From an uncultured Selenomonadales bacterium (lineage in GTDB: Bacteria; Bacillota; Negativicutes; Selenomonadales; Selenomonadaceae): DNA of 16,887 nucleotides. Shown here piece by piece: positions 1 to 6,280 of this stretch. Numbering within the stretch: position 1 is the first letter of the stretch; every line of letters begins with the position of its first letter. Position numbers and translations under genes: made by a program. The DNA is taken from positions 1-16,887 of the forward strand of contig CALDHY010000066.1 in assembly GCA_937901445.1 (NCBI GenBank), read 5' to 3'. The notes beneath the pieces are model-generated. The model had not been told where the DNA came from and did no database searches. It saw nothing but the letters and a program-made list of their open reading frames with translations.

Positions 1-2
1 TG

Positions 3-1301
3 CCGCGTTTTCAAAATAAAATCAAGTGCATTTATATCGACGTGCCGTATAATACAGGCTCTGACAGTTTCAATTATAATGACAGTTTTAATCATTCAAC
101 GTGGCTTGTATTTATGAAAAATCGCCTCGAAATTGCCAAAAAACTTTTGCGTAATGACGGCTCTATTTGGATTTCCATTGACGACAATGAACAGGCTTAT
201 TTGAAAATTTTAATGGACGAAATTTTTGGTAAAGAAAATTTTTGTGCAGATATTCTTTGGAACTCCACAAAATCAGTAACAAATACAGCTTTAATTTCAG
301 TAGCACACACTCATAATTTGGTTTATTTTAAGAGTATGAATTATTACATAAAAAACCGAAATGAATTTAGACTGCCTGACGACGCAAGCGGTTTTTCAAA
401 TCCTGATAATGACTCGCGCGGTGCTTGGAAAGCAGACCCGTTTCAAGTTGGAGGTTGGCGACCAAATCAGCAGTATGAAATTGTTAATCCTAAAACCGGA
501 AAAATTTACAAACCTAATCCCGGTTGCAGTTGGAAAAATGACTTTGAACATTTTCAACAACTTTTGGCAGACAACAGAATAGTTTTCGGTAAAACAGGTG
601 ACAGCGGACCTCAACGCAAAAGATTTTTAACTGAAGCTATTGAACGCGGAAAAGTTGCAAAAACTTGGTGGGACGATGTTGGAACAACAACAGAGGCTAC
701 AAAAGAAATTCAAAAACTTTTCGGCAAAAGTATTTTTACTACGCCAAAACCTGAACGCTTGATAGAAAGAATTTTGACGCTTGCAACAGTTGAAGGCGAT
801 ATAGTTTTAGATAATTTTTTGGGCAGCGGCACAACTGCGGCGGTGGCGCACAAGATGAAACGGCAATACATAGGCGTTGAGCAAATGGATTATATCGAAA
901 CCGTAACGATTGAGCGGCTGAAAAAAGTTATAGGCGGCGAAGGCGGCGGAATCTCAAAGGCAGTAAATTGGAGCGGCGGCGGCAGTTTCATTTACTGCGA
1001 ATTGGCGAAACTTAATCAAAATTTTGTAGAGGAAATTCAAGCGGCGCGGGACTCTGATACACTTTTGAAGATAAAAGATAAAATGGTTGAAAGCGGCTAC
1101 ATCAGCTACAAGATTTTTCCTGCAGATATTGACGCGGCGATAGATGATTTTAAAGAGTTGACGCTGGAAAATCAGCAACGCTTTTTAATGGAGTTGTTGG
1201 ACAAAAATTTACTCTATGTCAACTACTGCGATATGGACGACGCCGAATTTAGAATTTCTGATGCTGATAAAAAATTTTCGCGCAGTTTTTATAATGTTTA
1301 G
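3..1301 (+). CDS. mod: Type III restriction-modification DNA methyltransferase (Mod), 5' truncated, DVPY motif
   Basis: The reading frame is open to the left edge, so the N-terminus is missing. It encodes a beta-class N6-adenine methyltransferase: catalytic motif IV comes first (IYIDVPYNTGSDSFNYND, bases 30-83), then the WLVFMKNRL helix. The SAM-binding motif (LDNFLGSGTTAAVAHKM) follows about 260 residues later. This order and the long insert between the motifs are typical of Mod subunits of type III systems, which methylate one strand of an asymmetric site and guide a Res helicase-nuclease. Oddly, the usual (D/N/S)PPY is DVPY here, with the first proline encoded as valine (GTG 42-44). No res gene follows; the next plus-strand gene is oppD. 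GTG 42 could be called as a start, but it lies inside the motif and is certainly not the true start. Family assignment is firm; activity is uncertain. Confidence 0.9.
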   Translation, partial: PRFQNKIKCIYIDVPYNTGSDSFNYNDSFNHSTWLVFMKNRLEIAKKLLRNDGSIWISIDDNEQAYLKILMDEIFGKENFCADILWNSTKSVTNTALISVAHTHNLVYFKSMNYYIKNRNEFRLPDDASGFSNPDNDSRGAWKADPFQVGGWRPNQQYEIVNPKTGKIYKPNPGCSWKNDFEHFQQLLADNRIVFGKTGDSGPQRKRFLTEAIERGKVAKTWWDDVGTTTEATKEIQKLFGKSIFTTPKPERLIERILTLATVEGDIVLDNFLGSGTTAAVAHKMKRQYIGVEQMDYIETVTIERLKKVIGGEGGGISKAVNWSGGGSFIYCELAKLNQNFVEEIQAARDSDTLLKIKDKMVESGYISYKIFPADIDAAIDDFKELTLENQQRFLMELLDKNLLYVNYCDMDDAEFRISDADKKFSRSFYNV

Positions 1302-1358
1302 GCTTGCAAAAATTTTGTTGGCGTGGTAATATTTCAGCGTGATTGATGAAATCATAAA

Positions 1359-1573
1359 CAAGAACATTAATAATAAAGTCAAACAGTGGCAACACAGGCG
1401 CAAGAAAAACCCCCTAGCCATCATGGGGACGATGGTTCGGGGGTTGCGTCTATTCAGGAGACGCTACTTCGGCTACCGCCAGTTCTTGAGGAGCTTCTTT
1501 ATGGCGTTACTGATAAGGTCAGCAAGCAATTTCGCTCCCGTAAGCTCAAGAACGTCAACAATAAAGTCAAACA
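1359..1573. repeat. Partial tandem duplication, 27-bp direct repeat with 188-bp period
   Basis: Bases 1359-1385 and 1547-1573 match at 24 of 27 positions, with a perfect 14-bp core (AATAAAGTCAAACA at 1372 and 1560). Similarity continues to the right through GTAACAC/GCAACAC. On the minus strand the right copy holds the start of the 33-residue peptide gene (Met-Phe-Asp-Phe-Ile). The left copy reads Leu-Phe-Asp-Phe-Ile but has no ATG and no Shine-Dalgarno, so it looks like the decayed start of a second copy. Confidence 0.8.
1405..1445 (-). terminator. Rho-independent terminator of the small peptide gene
   Basis: On the minus strand the 7-bp stem AACCCCC/GGGGGTT (1439-1445 with 1408-1414) carries an inner stem CCATC/GATGG (1418-1422 with 1431-1435) and is followed by a U-run (plus-strand A run 1405-1409). 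A smaller hairpin, GCGTCT/AGACGC (1446-1451 with 1459-1464), sits between the stop codon and the terminator. Confidence 0.85.
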
Positions 1574-1574
1574 T
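1473..1574 (-). CDS. 33-residue amphipathic small peptide, type I toxin- or PSM-like in layout
   Basis: This gene is too short for ordinary gene callers but has every part of an expression unit. An ATG at 1574 is preceded at 7 nt by a full AGGAGGTG Shine-Dalgarno (1582-1589). A consensus promoter lies upstream (1625-1653), and a strong terminator lies about 30 nt after the TAG stop. The peptide begins MFDFIVDVLE and ends IKKLLKNWR. Acidic residues lie mostly in the first half and basic residues in the second, with hydrophobic residues spaced every 3-4 positions as in a membrane-active helix. The mRNA can pair codons near the start with codons near the stop (CTCAAGAAC 1545-1553 with GTTCTTGAG 1482-1490, 9 bp). 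I do not recognise the family. The layout resembles type I toxins or phenol-soluble-modulin/delta-lysin peptides; that is inference from composition and structure only. Confidence 0.7.
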   Translation of the reverse strand: MFDFIVDVLELTGAKLLADLISNAIKKLLKNWR

Positions 1575-1576
1575 TC

Positions 1577-1617
1577 GGTAACACCTCCTCTCTGTTACCA
1601 GAGTGGGGACGGTAACC
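1577..1617 (-). promoter_or_regulatory. 5'UTR with two mutually exclusive hairpins around the Shine-Dalgarno
   Basis: Minus-strand transcript segments are A (GGTTACC, 1611-1617), B (GGTAACA, 1593-1599) and C (TGTTACC, 1577-1583). B can pair with A (6 bp) or with C (7 bp). The B:C hairpin places the AGGAGG in its loop and the last SD bases in its stem just before the ATG, so A:B versus B:C could switch translation. This is read directly from complementarity; function is inferred. Confidence 0.55.
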
Positions 1618-1624
1618 GGGGATT

Positions 1625-1653
1625 ATTTTATTGCAACGAAAAAACTTTGTCAA
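1625..1653 (-). promoter_or_regulatory. Sigma-70-type promoter for the small peptide gene
   Basis: Minus strand: -35 TTGACA (1648-1653, perfect), 17-bp spacer, -10 TAAAAT (1625-1630, 5 of 6). The predicted start near 1618 gives a UTR of about 44 nt that begins with hairpin segment A. Confidence 0.75.
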
Positions 1654-1690
1654 CGCGGCTTATTTCGCACAGTTTTTATTGGGGATTGAT

Positions 1691-2749
1691 ATGGAAAATA
1701 TTTTGTCGATAAAAAATTTGGATATAACATTTAAAACGAATGCCGGAAACATTCACGCAATACGCGGCGTCAATTTTGATTTGCCGCGCGGAAAAACTAT
1801 AGCGCTTGTAGGTGAGAGCGGCTCGGGTAAATCCGTTACAATGAAGGCAGTTACAGGCTTACTTGACAGCAACAGCGTTATCAACAGCGGAAATATTCTG
1901 TACAGCGGCGGCGGCGAAACTGTAGACTTGCTGACCTTATCAAAAAAAGATTTACGCCAAAAATTCAACGGGCAACAAATTGCAATGGTTTTTCAAGACC
2001 CAATGACAAGCTTAAATCCAACTATGACGATTGGCGCGCAGATTATGGAAGGTATGCTACTTCACAAAAAAATTTCAACTTCAGACGCCGAAAAAAAAGC
2101 TCTCGAACTTTTAAATTTAGTTGGAATTATTGAAGCCGAAAAGCGAATGAAAAATTATCCGCACCAACTTTCCGGCGGTATGCGTCAACGTGTTGTAATT
2201 GCTATTGCGCTTTCCTGCGAACCGAAAGTTTTAATCTGCGATGAGCCGACAACCGCGCTTGACGTTACGATACAGGCAAGAATTTTAAATTTGATTCAAG
2301 ATATTCAGGCGAAAATGAATCTTTCGGTAATTTACATAACGCACGATTTGGGCGTTGTGGCGAAAGTTGCAGATTTTGTAAATGTAATGTACGCGGGAAA
2401 AATTATTGAAGTTGGAACGGTTGACGAAATTTTTTATGACCCGCGCCACCCGTATACATGGGGGTTACTTTCGGCAATGCCCGACCTTGAAACTGATGAC
2501 AGCCGCTTATATTCAATTCCCGGCAGTCCGCCGAATTTATTGCACGAACCGACGGGCGATGCCTTCGCCGCAAGAAATAAATTTGCAATGAAAATCGACG
2601 AAAAAGCCGCGCCGCCAATGTTCCAAATTTCAGAAACGCACTTTGCGGCAACGTGGCTGCTTCACCCCGACGCGCCGAAAATCGAATTACCGCCGGAATT
2701 AAAAGCGCGGCTTGAACGTTCGAGAAAGGCGGCTGATGTAGTGGGGTAG
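1691..2749 (+). CDS. oppD: Oligopeptide/dipeptide ABC transporter ATP-binding protein OppD/DppD
   Basis: This is a cytoplasmic ATPase that powers peptide (or nickel-type) uptake through an OppBC-like permease. The 352-residue protein shows Walker A (GESGSGKS), the Q-loop (FQDPMTSLNP) and the signature LSGGMRQR. Walker B with its catalytic Glu (LICDEPTTALD) and the H-loop (ITHDLGVV) follow. The oligopeptide-transporter C-terminal domain begins at RHPYTWGLLSAMP and continues with the GDAFAARNKFAM segment, which lacks the cysteines found in some relatives. I chose ATG 1691, after GGGGA at 1681-1685, because the conserved N-terminus starts there; an upstream in-frame ATG at 1631 would add unrelated residues. 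oppF follows, but no permease or binding protein is in the window. A G-rich minisatellite runs over the stop codon. Confidence 0.93.
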   Translation: MENILSIKNLDITFKTNAGNIHAIRGVNFDLPRGKTIALVGESGSGKSVTMKAVTGLLDSNSVINSGNILYSGGGETVDLLTLSKKDLRQKFNGQQIAMVFQDPMTSLNPTMTIGAQIMEGMLLHKKISTSDAEKKALELLNLVGIIEAEKRMKNYPHQLSGGMRQRVVIAIALSCEPKVLICDEPTTALDVTIQARILNLIQDIQAKMNLSVIYITHDLGVVAKVADFVNVMYAGKIIEVGTVDEIFYDPRHPYTWGLLSAMPDLETDDSRLYSIPGSPPNLLHEPTGDAFAARNKFAMKIDEKAAPPMFQISETHFAATWLLHPDAPKIELPPELKARLERSRKAADVVG

Positions 2750-2790
2750 TGTGATAGTGGGGTAGTGGGATAGTGGGGTAGTGGGATAGT
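2739..2790 (+). repeat. G-rich minisatellite TAGTGGG(G/A), candidate G-quadruplex
   Basis: Six consecutive 8-bp units run TAGTGGGG, TAGTGTGA, TAGTGGGG, TAGTGGGA, TAGTGGGG, TAGTGGGA, then a partial TAGT. They cover the last codons and stop (2747-2749) of oppD and most of the oppD-oppF gap. G-runs at 2759-2762, 2767-2769, 2775-2778 and 2783-2785 have loops of 4, 5 and 4 nt, which fits the usual G3+N1-7 quadruplex rule on the transcribed-sense strand. Confidence 0.85.
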
Positions 2791-2818
2791 TTTTGATAGA
2801 AAGGTGGCAATTTTTCAA

Positions 2819-3703
2819 ATGGCTGAACCTTTGCTAAAAGTTAAAAATCTTCGACAGCATTTTAAAATTTCGCGCAGTTTTACGGTTAAGGCAGTCAACG
2901 GCGTATCATTTGAAGTCAACGCGGGCGAAACTTACGGGCTTGTAGGTGAGAGCGGCTCCGGCAAAACTACAATCGGGCGCAGTATTATTCGGCTTTATAA
3001 TCCTACCGGCGGCGAAATTATTTTTAACGGCAGAAAAATTTCAGGCAGTCTTAGCGACAAAACGCGCCGAATGCTCCGAAAAAATATGCAGATGATTTTT
3101 CAAGATCCTATGTCAAGTTTGAATCCCCGCAAAAAAGTTGGCGATATAATTGCTGAAGGGCTTGACATTCACAAGCTTTACCAAAATTTGAAAGAGCGCA
3201 ACGAAATTATTTCCGAAATTCTAAAAAAGGTCGGCTTATCTCCTGCACACGCCGAACGCTACCCTCAACAATTTTCCGGCGGGCAAAGACAGCGCGTAGG
3301 AATTGCGCGGGCGTTGGTTATGAATCCGAAATTGATTATTGCTGACGAATGCATTTCCGCGCTTGACGTTTCGATACAGGCGCAGGTTGTCAACCTTATG
3401 AAAGATATTCAGGATGAAACAAATTGCGCGTACCTGTTCATTGCGCACGATTTAAGCATGGTCAAATATATTTCTGACAGAATCGGCGTTTTACATAAAG
3501 GTTACTTGGTTGAAACGGGCTTGACGCAAGAAATTTTTTCTAATCCTGCGCACCCTTACACTCAAAGTTTGTTGTCTGCCGTCCCGCAACCTAACCCCCG
3601 CGTTGAAAAGCAGCGTCAACTTATAAATTACAACGCAGAAAATATAAATTACGAAAATTCTACAATGCAACAACTTAGTGAAACTCATTTTGTTTTGAAA
3701 TAA
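2819..3703 (+). CDS. oppF: Oligopeptide ABC transporter ATP-binding protein OppF/DppF
   Basis: This is the second ATPase of the peptide importer and would form a heterodimer with OppD. Motifs in order: Walker A (GESGSGKT), Q-loop (FQDPMSSLNP), signature FSGGQRQR, Walker B (LIIADECISALD), H-loop (IAHDLSMV) and the C-terminal HPYTQSLLSAVP segment. The D-E-C-I-S-A-L-D form in place of DEPTSALD is common in OppF. The usual C-terminal zinc/iron-type cysteines are absent and the tail is Asn-rich. I chose ATG 2819 (294 residues). The AAAGGTGG at 2800-2807 is a somewhat distant SD, and GTG 2804 in the same frame is the alternative. It lies about 70 nt after oppD, with the minisatellite between them. 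Confidence 0.92.
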   Translation: MAEPLLKVKNLRQHFKISRSFTVKAVNGVSFEVNAGETYGLVGESGSGKTTIGRSIIRLYNPTGGEIIFNGRKISGSLSDKTRRMLRKNMQMIFQDPMSSLNPRKKVGDIIAEGLDIHKLYQNLKERNEIISEILKKVGLSPAHAERYPQQFSGGQRQRVGIARALVMNPKLIIADECISALDVSIQAQVVNLMKDIQDETNCAYLFIAHDLSMVKYISDRIGVLHKGYLVETGLTQEIFSNPAHPYTQSLLSAVPQPNPRVEKQRQLINYNAENINYENSTMQQLSETHFVLK

Positions 3704-3785
3704 AAAATTTTTGCAGGAATATTTTCAGCGGCGTGGAATAGTAGAAAAACTTACAAGTTTAAAATTAGTTGAGGGGGTAATTTTT

Positions 3786-4232
3786 ATGGCTGAAAACAAT
3801 TCGAGCAAAGAAAAGTTGAACTATATAGAAGTTGTCGAAAAAGTTTTTAAAGACCATGACTGGAATTACAATTCAAAAGACAACGGCAACAAAAAGATTT
3901 TTGGACTTCCTTTTGGCGCAAAAAATATGCCCAGTATTCGCCTTTTTATGACGGTCGCTTCTTACGGCGATGTAAAACTTAATTGTTATTTGGCTCACGA
4001 AGTCGCGCAGGAAAAACGCCCCGCAATGATTGAAACTCTTAACAAGCTCAACAGTCGATATCGTTATATTACGTTGTCGCTTGATTCTGACGGCGATCTT
4101 TTGGCGCAGTATGACTTCACGCTTTTTGGCGATGCAGAAACTGTTGATAAACAGGTTATAACGACGATTTTTTTGGTTAAAGATATTATGGATGAATGTT
4201 ATCCTGACATTATGAAAACTATTTGGCAATAG
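3786..4232 (+). CDS. YbjN-domain (type III secretion chaperone-fold-like) protein
   Basis: A 148-residue soluble protein with no signal peptide or membrane segment. The pattern is an N-terminal helix (YIEVVEKVFKDHDW), beta strands (SIRLFMTVASYGDVKLNCYLA), then RPAMIETLNKLNSRYRYITLSLDSDGDLLAQYDF and a C-terminal helix ending DIMDECYPDIMKTIW. This matches the YbjN superfamily, whose members resemble small chaperones; the exact role is unknown. ATG 3786 has a strong SD (GAGGGGG 3771-3777, 8 nt spacing). An in-frame start at 3711 would add 25 unlikely residues. A terminator lies just downstream, so it may be a single-gene unit or the tail of the opp transcript. Confidence 0.75.
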   Translation: MAENNSSKEKLNYIEVVEKVFKDHDWNYNSKDNGNKKIFGLPFGAKNMPSIRLFMTVASYGDVKLNCYLAHEVAQEKRPAMIETLNKLNSRYRYITLSLDSDGDLLAQYDFTLFGDAETVDKQVITTIFLVKDIMDECYPDIMKTIWQ

Positions 4233-4256
4233 CCGACGAATTTAAAATAATTTTAA

Positions 4257-4283
4257 AAGGCGGTCTTACAAGCCGCTTTTTTT
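4257..4283 (+). terminator. Rho-independent terminator after the YbjN-like gene
   Basis: Stem AAGGCGG (4257-4263) pairs with CCGCTTT (4273-4279, one G-U), with a 9-nt loop and a T-run. It ends the plus-strand unit. Confidence 0.8.
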
Positions 4284-4507
4284 GGTTGCAGGAAAAAATT
4301 TTCAGGTATTGAAAAAATTTCATAAAGAGGGACAGCTTAAAACAATATTTTCCCGGCGGTGAATTTTTGCGACACGCATGGGCTCGTTAAACCAACTGCT
4401 GAATGAGATTTTATTCACAAGAAACAGCGGTAAAAGCGCAAATGGCGGACGCCGTACGTTGACGCAATAGACATAATAGATTTTTATTCGCCGGAGGTGG
4501 CTGAAAA
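4284..4507 (+). other. Intergenic stretch with a 30-codon ORF remnant
   Basis: The only open frame of note is ATG 4378 to TAG 4470, beginning MGSLNQLLNEILF. It has no convincing SD and looks like a gene fragment. Bases 4493-4498 are a good SD (GGAGGT) for the next ORF. No RNA gene or mobile-element end was seen. Confidence 0.35.
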
Positions 4508-4985
4508 ATGGCAGAAATTGACGTTGAACTAGTACATTATGCTTACGGGTTGATGTATGAAAGCGCGGTTAAAGTTTATGAAATTTTGGAACTCTCAAAA
4601 ATAAGCACAAAAAATTTGGGCAGCGCGGCGCATTCTGACAAAGATTTTCAAAAATTATTTTTTTGTGGGTTAAAATTTCTTTTGGCAACACCCGCGCGTT
4701 ATGGCACTTGCTGCCGGTACGGTTTTTGAAATTGAAACCAAAAATTTAACTGACGAAAATAAAAAAATATTTGTGAAAAAATTTACAGCGGATTCGACAC
4801 GCGCACTGAAGAAGGATTCGGGCCGCTAAGATTTTGGGCGCGGCACTGTTACGGGAATTTCAGCCAAAATAAAATTCAAGGGCAAAATTTACGAACTCGG
4901 CGCGGGCGGCAAGGTTACTAAAGGTGACGCTGTTGAACTTTCAAATTTAGCCGCGTCAATTCAAAATTGGGGTGAATCAAATTGA
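4508..4985 (+). pseudogene. Degenerate small gene, frame-broken, function unknown
   Basis: ATG 4508 has a strong SD (GGAGGT, 9 nt spacing) and opens a 73-codon frame (MAEIDVELVHYAYGLMYESA...) that ends at 4729. Coding-like sequence continues in another frame from about 4701 (MALAAGTVFEIETKNLTD...), is interrupted by TAA 4827-4829, and resumes (GTVTGISAKIKFKG...) to TGA 4983-4985. The last segment overlaps the next ORF's TTG start as TTGA, as in a coupled operon. The simplest reading is one gene of about 150 residues broken by a frameshift and a stop. Separate tiny genes or sequencing error are alternatives. The small size and tight overlaps recall phage-derived cassettes, but I recognise no family. 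Confidence 0.4.
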
Positions 4986-5182
4986 GAGGCTTAAATCTTG
5001 CAAAAAATGTCGGACTTAAAATTTGCGAATGTCAAAAAATATTTGCGCCGGTAACTTGCAAAATTTCTTTGAACGACGTTGAAAATCTTATCCAACAAAA
5101 ATTTAAAAATTCCGGCGATGTTCAGCAAGGCAACGTTGACGAAATTTTTAAACAAGCGTGTACCTTTGCCTACAATTTTTGA
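4982..5182 (+). CDS. Hypothetical 66-residue protein, TTG start
   Basis: The TTG start at 4982 overlaps the preceding stop by 4 nt and has GGGGTG 7 nt upstream, so translation is plausibly coupled. The product (MRGLNLAKNVGLKICECQKI...) has two cysteines close together (C-E-C) and a helical C-terminal half with no signal peptide. I do not recognise it. A further SD-like GAGGT (5181-5185) and ATG 5192 follow, but that frame runs straight into the 3' end of cas6 on the other strand. The original downstream gene may have been lost where the CRISPR locus joins. Confidence 0.4.
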   Translation: MRGLNLAKNVGLKICECQKIFAPVTCKISLNDVENLIQQKFKNSGDVQQGNVDEIFKQACTFAYNF

Positions 5183-5200
5183 GGTTGTGAAATGATTTTC

Positions 5201-5956
5201 TTAAAAATACAAATTGGTTTTAACTGCCCCCATTCCCAACGCAGTCTTAATTCCGATGCCGGAATAGCGGGCGTATTCAAAAAGCAGCCCCAACAACCTT
5301 TTTGTAGTATTGTCGCCTTCAAAATTCGCATCCATTCTGCCGTAAAAGCCGGTAATTTTTTGATGTTCCAATAAAAAAATTTGGCTATGAAAATCATACT
5401 CATTGACTGTAAAAAAATTTGCCAAAACGCGCGGTAAATCTTCACCTTCGACAACAAATAAATTTGAAAAACTGTTCCACCGGTTCAACAAACTTTGAAG
5501 GATTAAATAAATTTCAGGGAAAATAACGTAGCGTCCCTCGCGCCGAAAACTCGCAGTTGTCAAAAAATCTACGTCAACGCCATTTGAAATTGGCGCGCTG
5601 TCATTCATAAAACGCTCCGCCATATCTTCATAGGATTCATCGGCAACTATTTTATTTTGCAGTAAATCGACACGATAATTTTTGTGTTTCAAAAATATCT
5701 GGCGTTGTTGAGTCAATGGAACTAAAATTTTTTCACAAGCCCAATCATTTAAAACATTGACGCGCCATATTGGCACATTATTATTTCTGTCGAAGTAAAC
5801 ACATTGACTGTAGGGACGCAAGCCTTCATTGTGCAACTCTTTAGCTGAATTGCTGTCAAGAATTTCCATCAACGCGCCTTGAAGTATCGAGCCCATTGCA
5901 CGATGAACTTTTTCATTTTTTGGCAACCCTAAAATAATTTCCATTGAAGTCGGCAT
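5201..5956 (-). CDS. cas6: CRISPR-associated endoribonuclease Cas6
   Basis: Cas6 cuts the pre-crRNA within each repeat to release crRNAs carrying an 8-nt 5' handle. The 251-residue protein has a conserved early segment around His18 (KVHRAMGSILQGALM), a candidate catalytic residue. HNEGLRPYSQ follows, and the C-terminus carries the diagnostic glycine-rich loop (GIGIKTALGMGAV), as in two-ferredoxin-fold Cas6 proteins. ATG 5956 is supported by an AAAGG SD with 7 nt spacing. The gene diverges from the array and has its own promoter, whose -35 overlaps that of the array. The repeats' small hairpin (ACCC/GGGT) and GAAAC end fit Cas6 processing and a type I or type III effector supplied elsewhere. 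Family call firm; subtype not determinable. Confidence 0.88.
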   Translation of the reverse strand: MPTSMEIILGLPKNEKVHRAMGSILQGALMEILDSNSAKELHNEGLRPYSQCVYFDRNNNVPIWRVNVLNDWACEKILVPLTQQRQIFLKHKNYRVDLLQNKIVADESYEDMAERFMNDSAPISNGVDVDFLTTASFRREGRYVIFPEIYLILQSLLNRWNSFSNLFVVEGEDLPRVLANFFTVNEYDFHSQIFLLEHQKITGFYGRMDANFEGDNTTKRLLGLLFEYARYSGIGIKTALGMGAVKTNLYF

Positions 5957-5989
5957 CTGGATACCTTTCTTTCACTTAACATTTTTAAC

Positions 5990-6018
5990 AGTATAAAAAA
6001 TTCTTCGATAATTGACAA
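5990..6018 (-). promoter_or_regulatory. cas6 promoter
   Basis: Minus strand: -35 TTGTCA (6013-6018), 17-bp spacer, -10 TATACT (5990-5995), each 5 of 6 to consensus. The predicted start near 5983 gives a UTR of about 27 nt before ATG 5956. Its -35 shares five base pairs with the array's -35 on the other strand. Confidence 0.7.
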
Positions 6019-6040
6019 TCAAATTGTACTCCTTTAAAAT
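6012..6040 (+). promoter_or_regulatory. CRISPR leader promoter P1, toward the array
   Basis: -35 TTGACA (6012-6017, perfect), 17-bp spacer, -10 TAAAAT (6035-6040). The predicted start is near 6047, about 235 nt before the first repeat. A perfect inverted repeat, ACAAT-N3-ATTGT (6015-6027), sits over the shared -35 region and could be an operator. Confidence 0.7.
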
Positions 6041-6095
6041 TCAAAAATAAAGGCAGTATAAAAACTTTGCACTGAATTTAATCAAAAAATTTTTC

Positions 6096-6124
6096 TTGCC
6101 AAATTTTAAAATATGAATTATACT
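6096..6124 (+). promoter_or_regulatory. CRISPR leader promoter P2
   Basis: -35 TTGCCA (6096-6101), exact 17-bp spacer, -10 TATACT (6119-6124), each 5 of 6. The predicted start near 6131 places about 150 nt of leader RNA before the first repeat. Confidence 0.6.
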
Positions 6125-6147
6125 AAAAATAGCTTAAAGATGAAAAT

Positions 6148-6271
6148 CCGCGCCGCAGGCGTCACAACGCCATTTACAGCACTTTTGGAGGCGAAAAACC
6201 CGTGAAATTGTCAGAAAATAATTTCCGCGCCGCAAACCCCTATTTTGAACCGCATTGCAACGCCATTTACA
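6148..6271 (+). repeat. Two-copy imperfect repeat in the CRISPR leader, with an anti-repeat
   Basis: CCGCGCCGCA occurs at 6148-6157 and 6225-6234, and CAACGCCATTTACA at 6165-6178 and 6258-6271, in the same order. Two diverged copies of one element therefore lie between promoter P2 and the array. Within the first copy, TACAGCACTTT (6175-6185) is the exact reverse complement of 11 bases in the 5' half of every CRISPR repeat. The stretch 5957-6280 otherwise holds only the promoters and AT-rich leader DNA. Confidence 0.7.
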
Positions 6272-6280
6272 AGGGCTAGG

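Noticed and set aside
1339..1712. Two overlapping plus-strand ORFs (80 and 108 codons) between mod and oppD
   Set aside because: They lack SDs and run antisense through the terminator, peptide ORF and promoter of the minus-strand small gene, which explain the sequence better.
2403..2810. A 135-codon minus-strand ORF opposite the oppD 3' end with a His/Pro/Thr-rich start
   Set aside because: It is antisense to conserved oppD codons, and its odd start is the complement of the TAGTGGG minisatellite.
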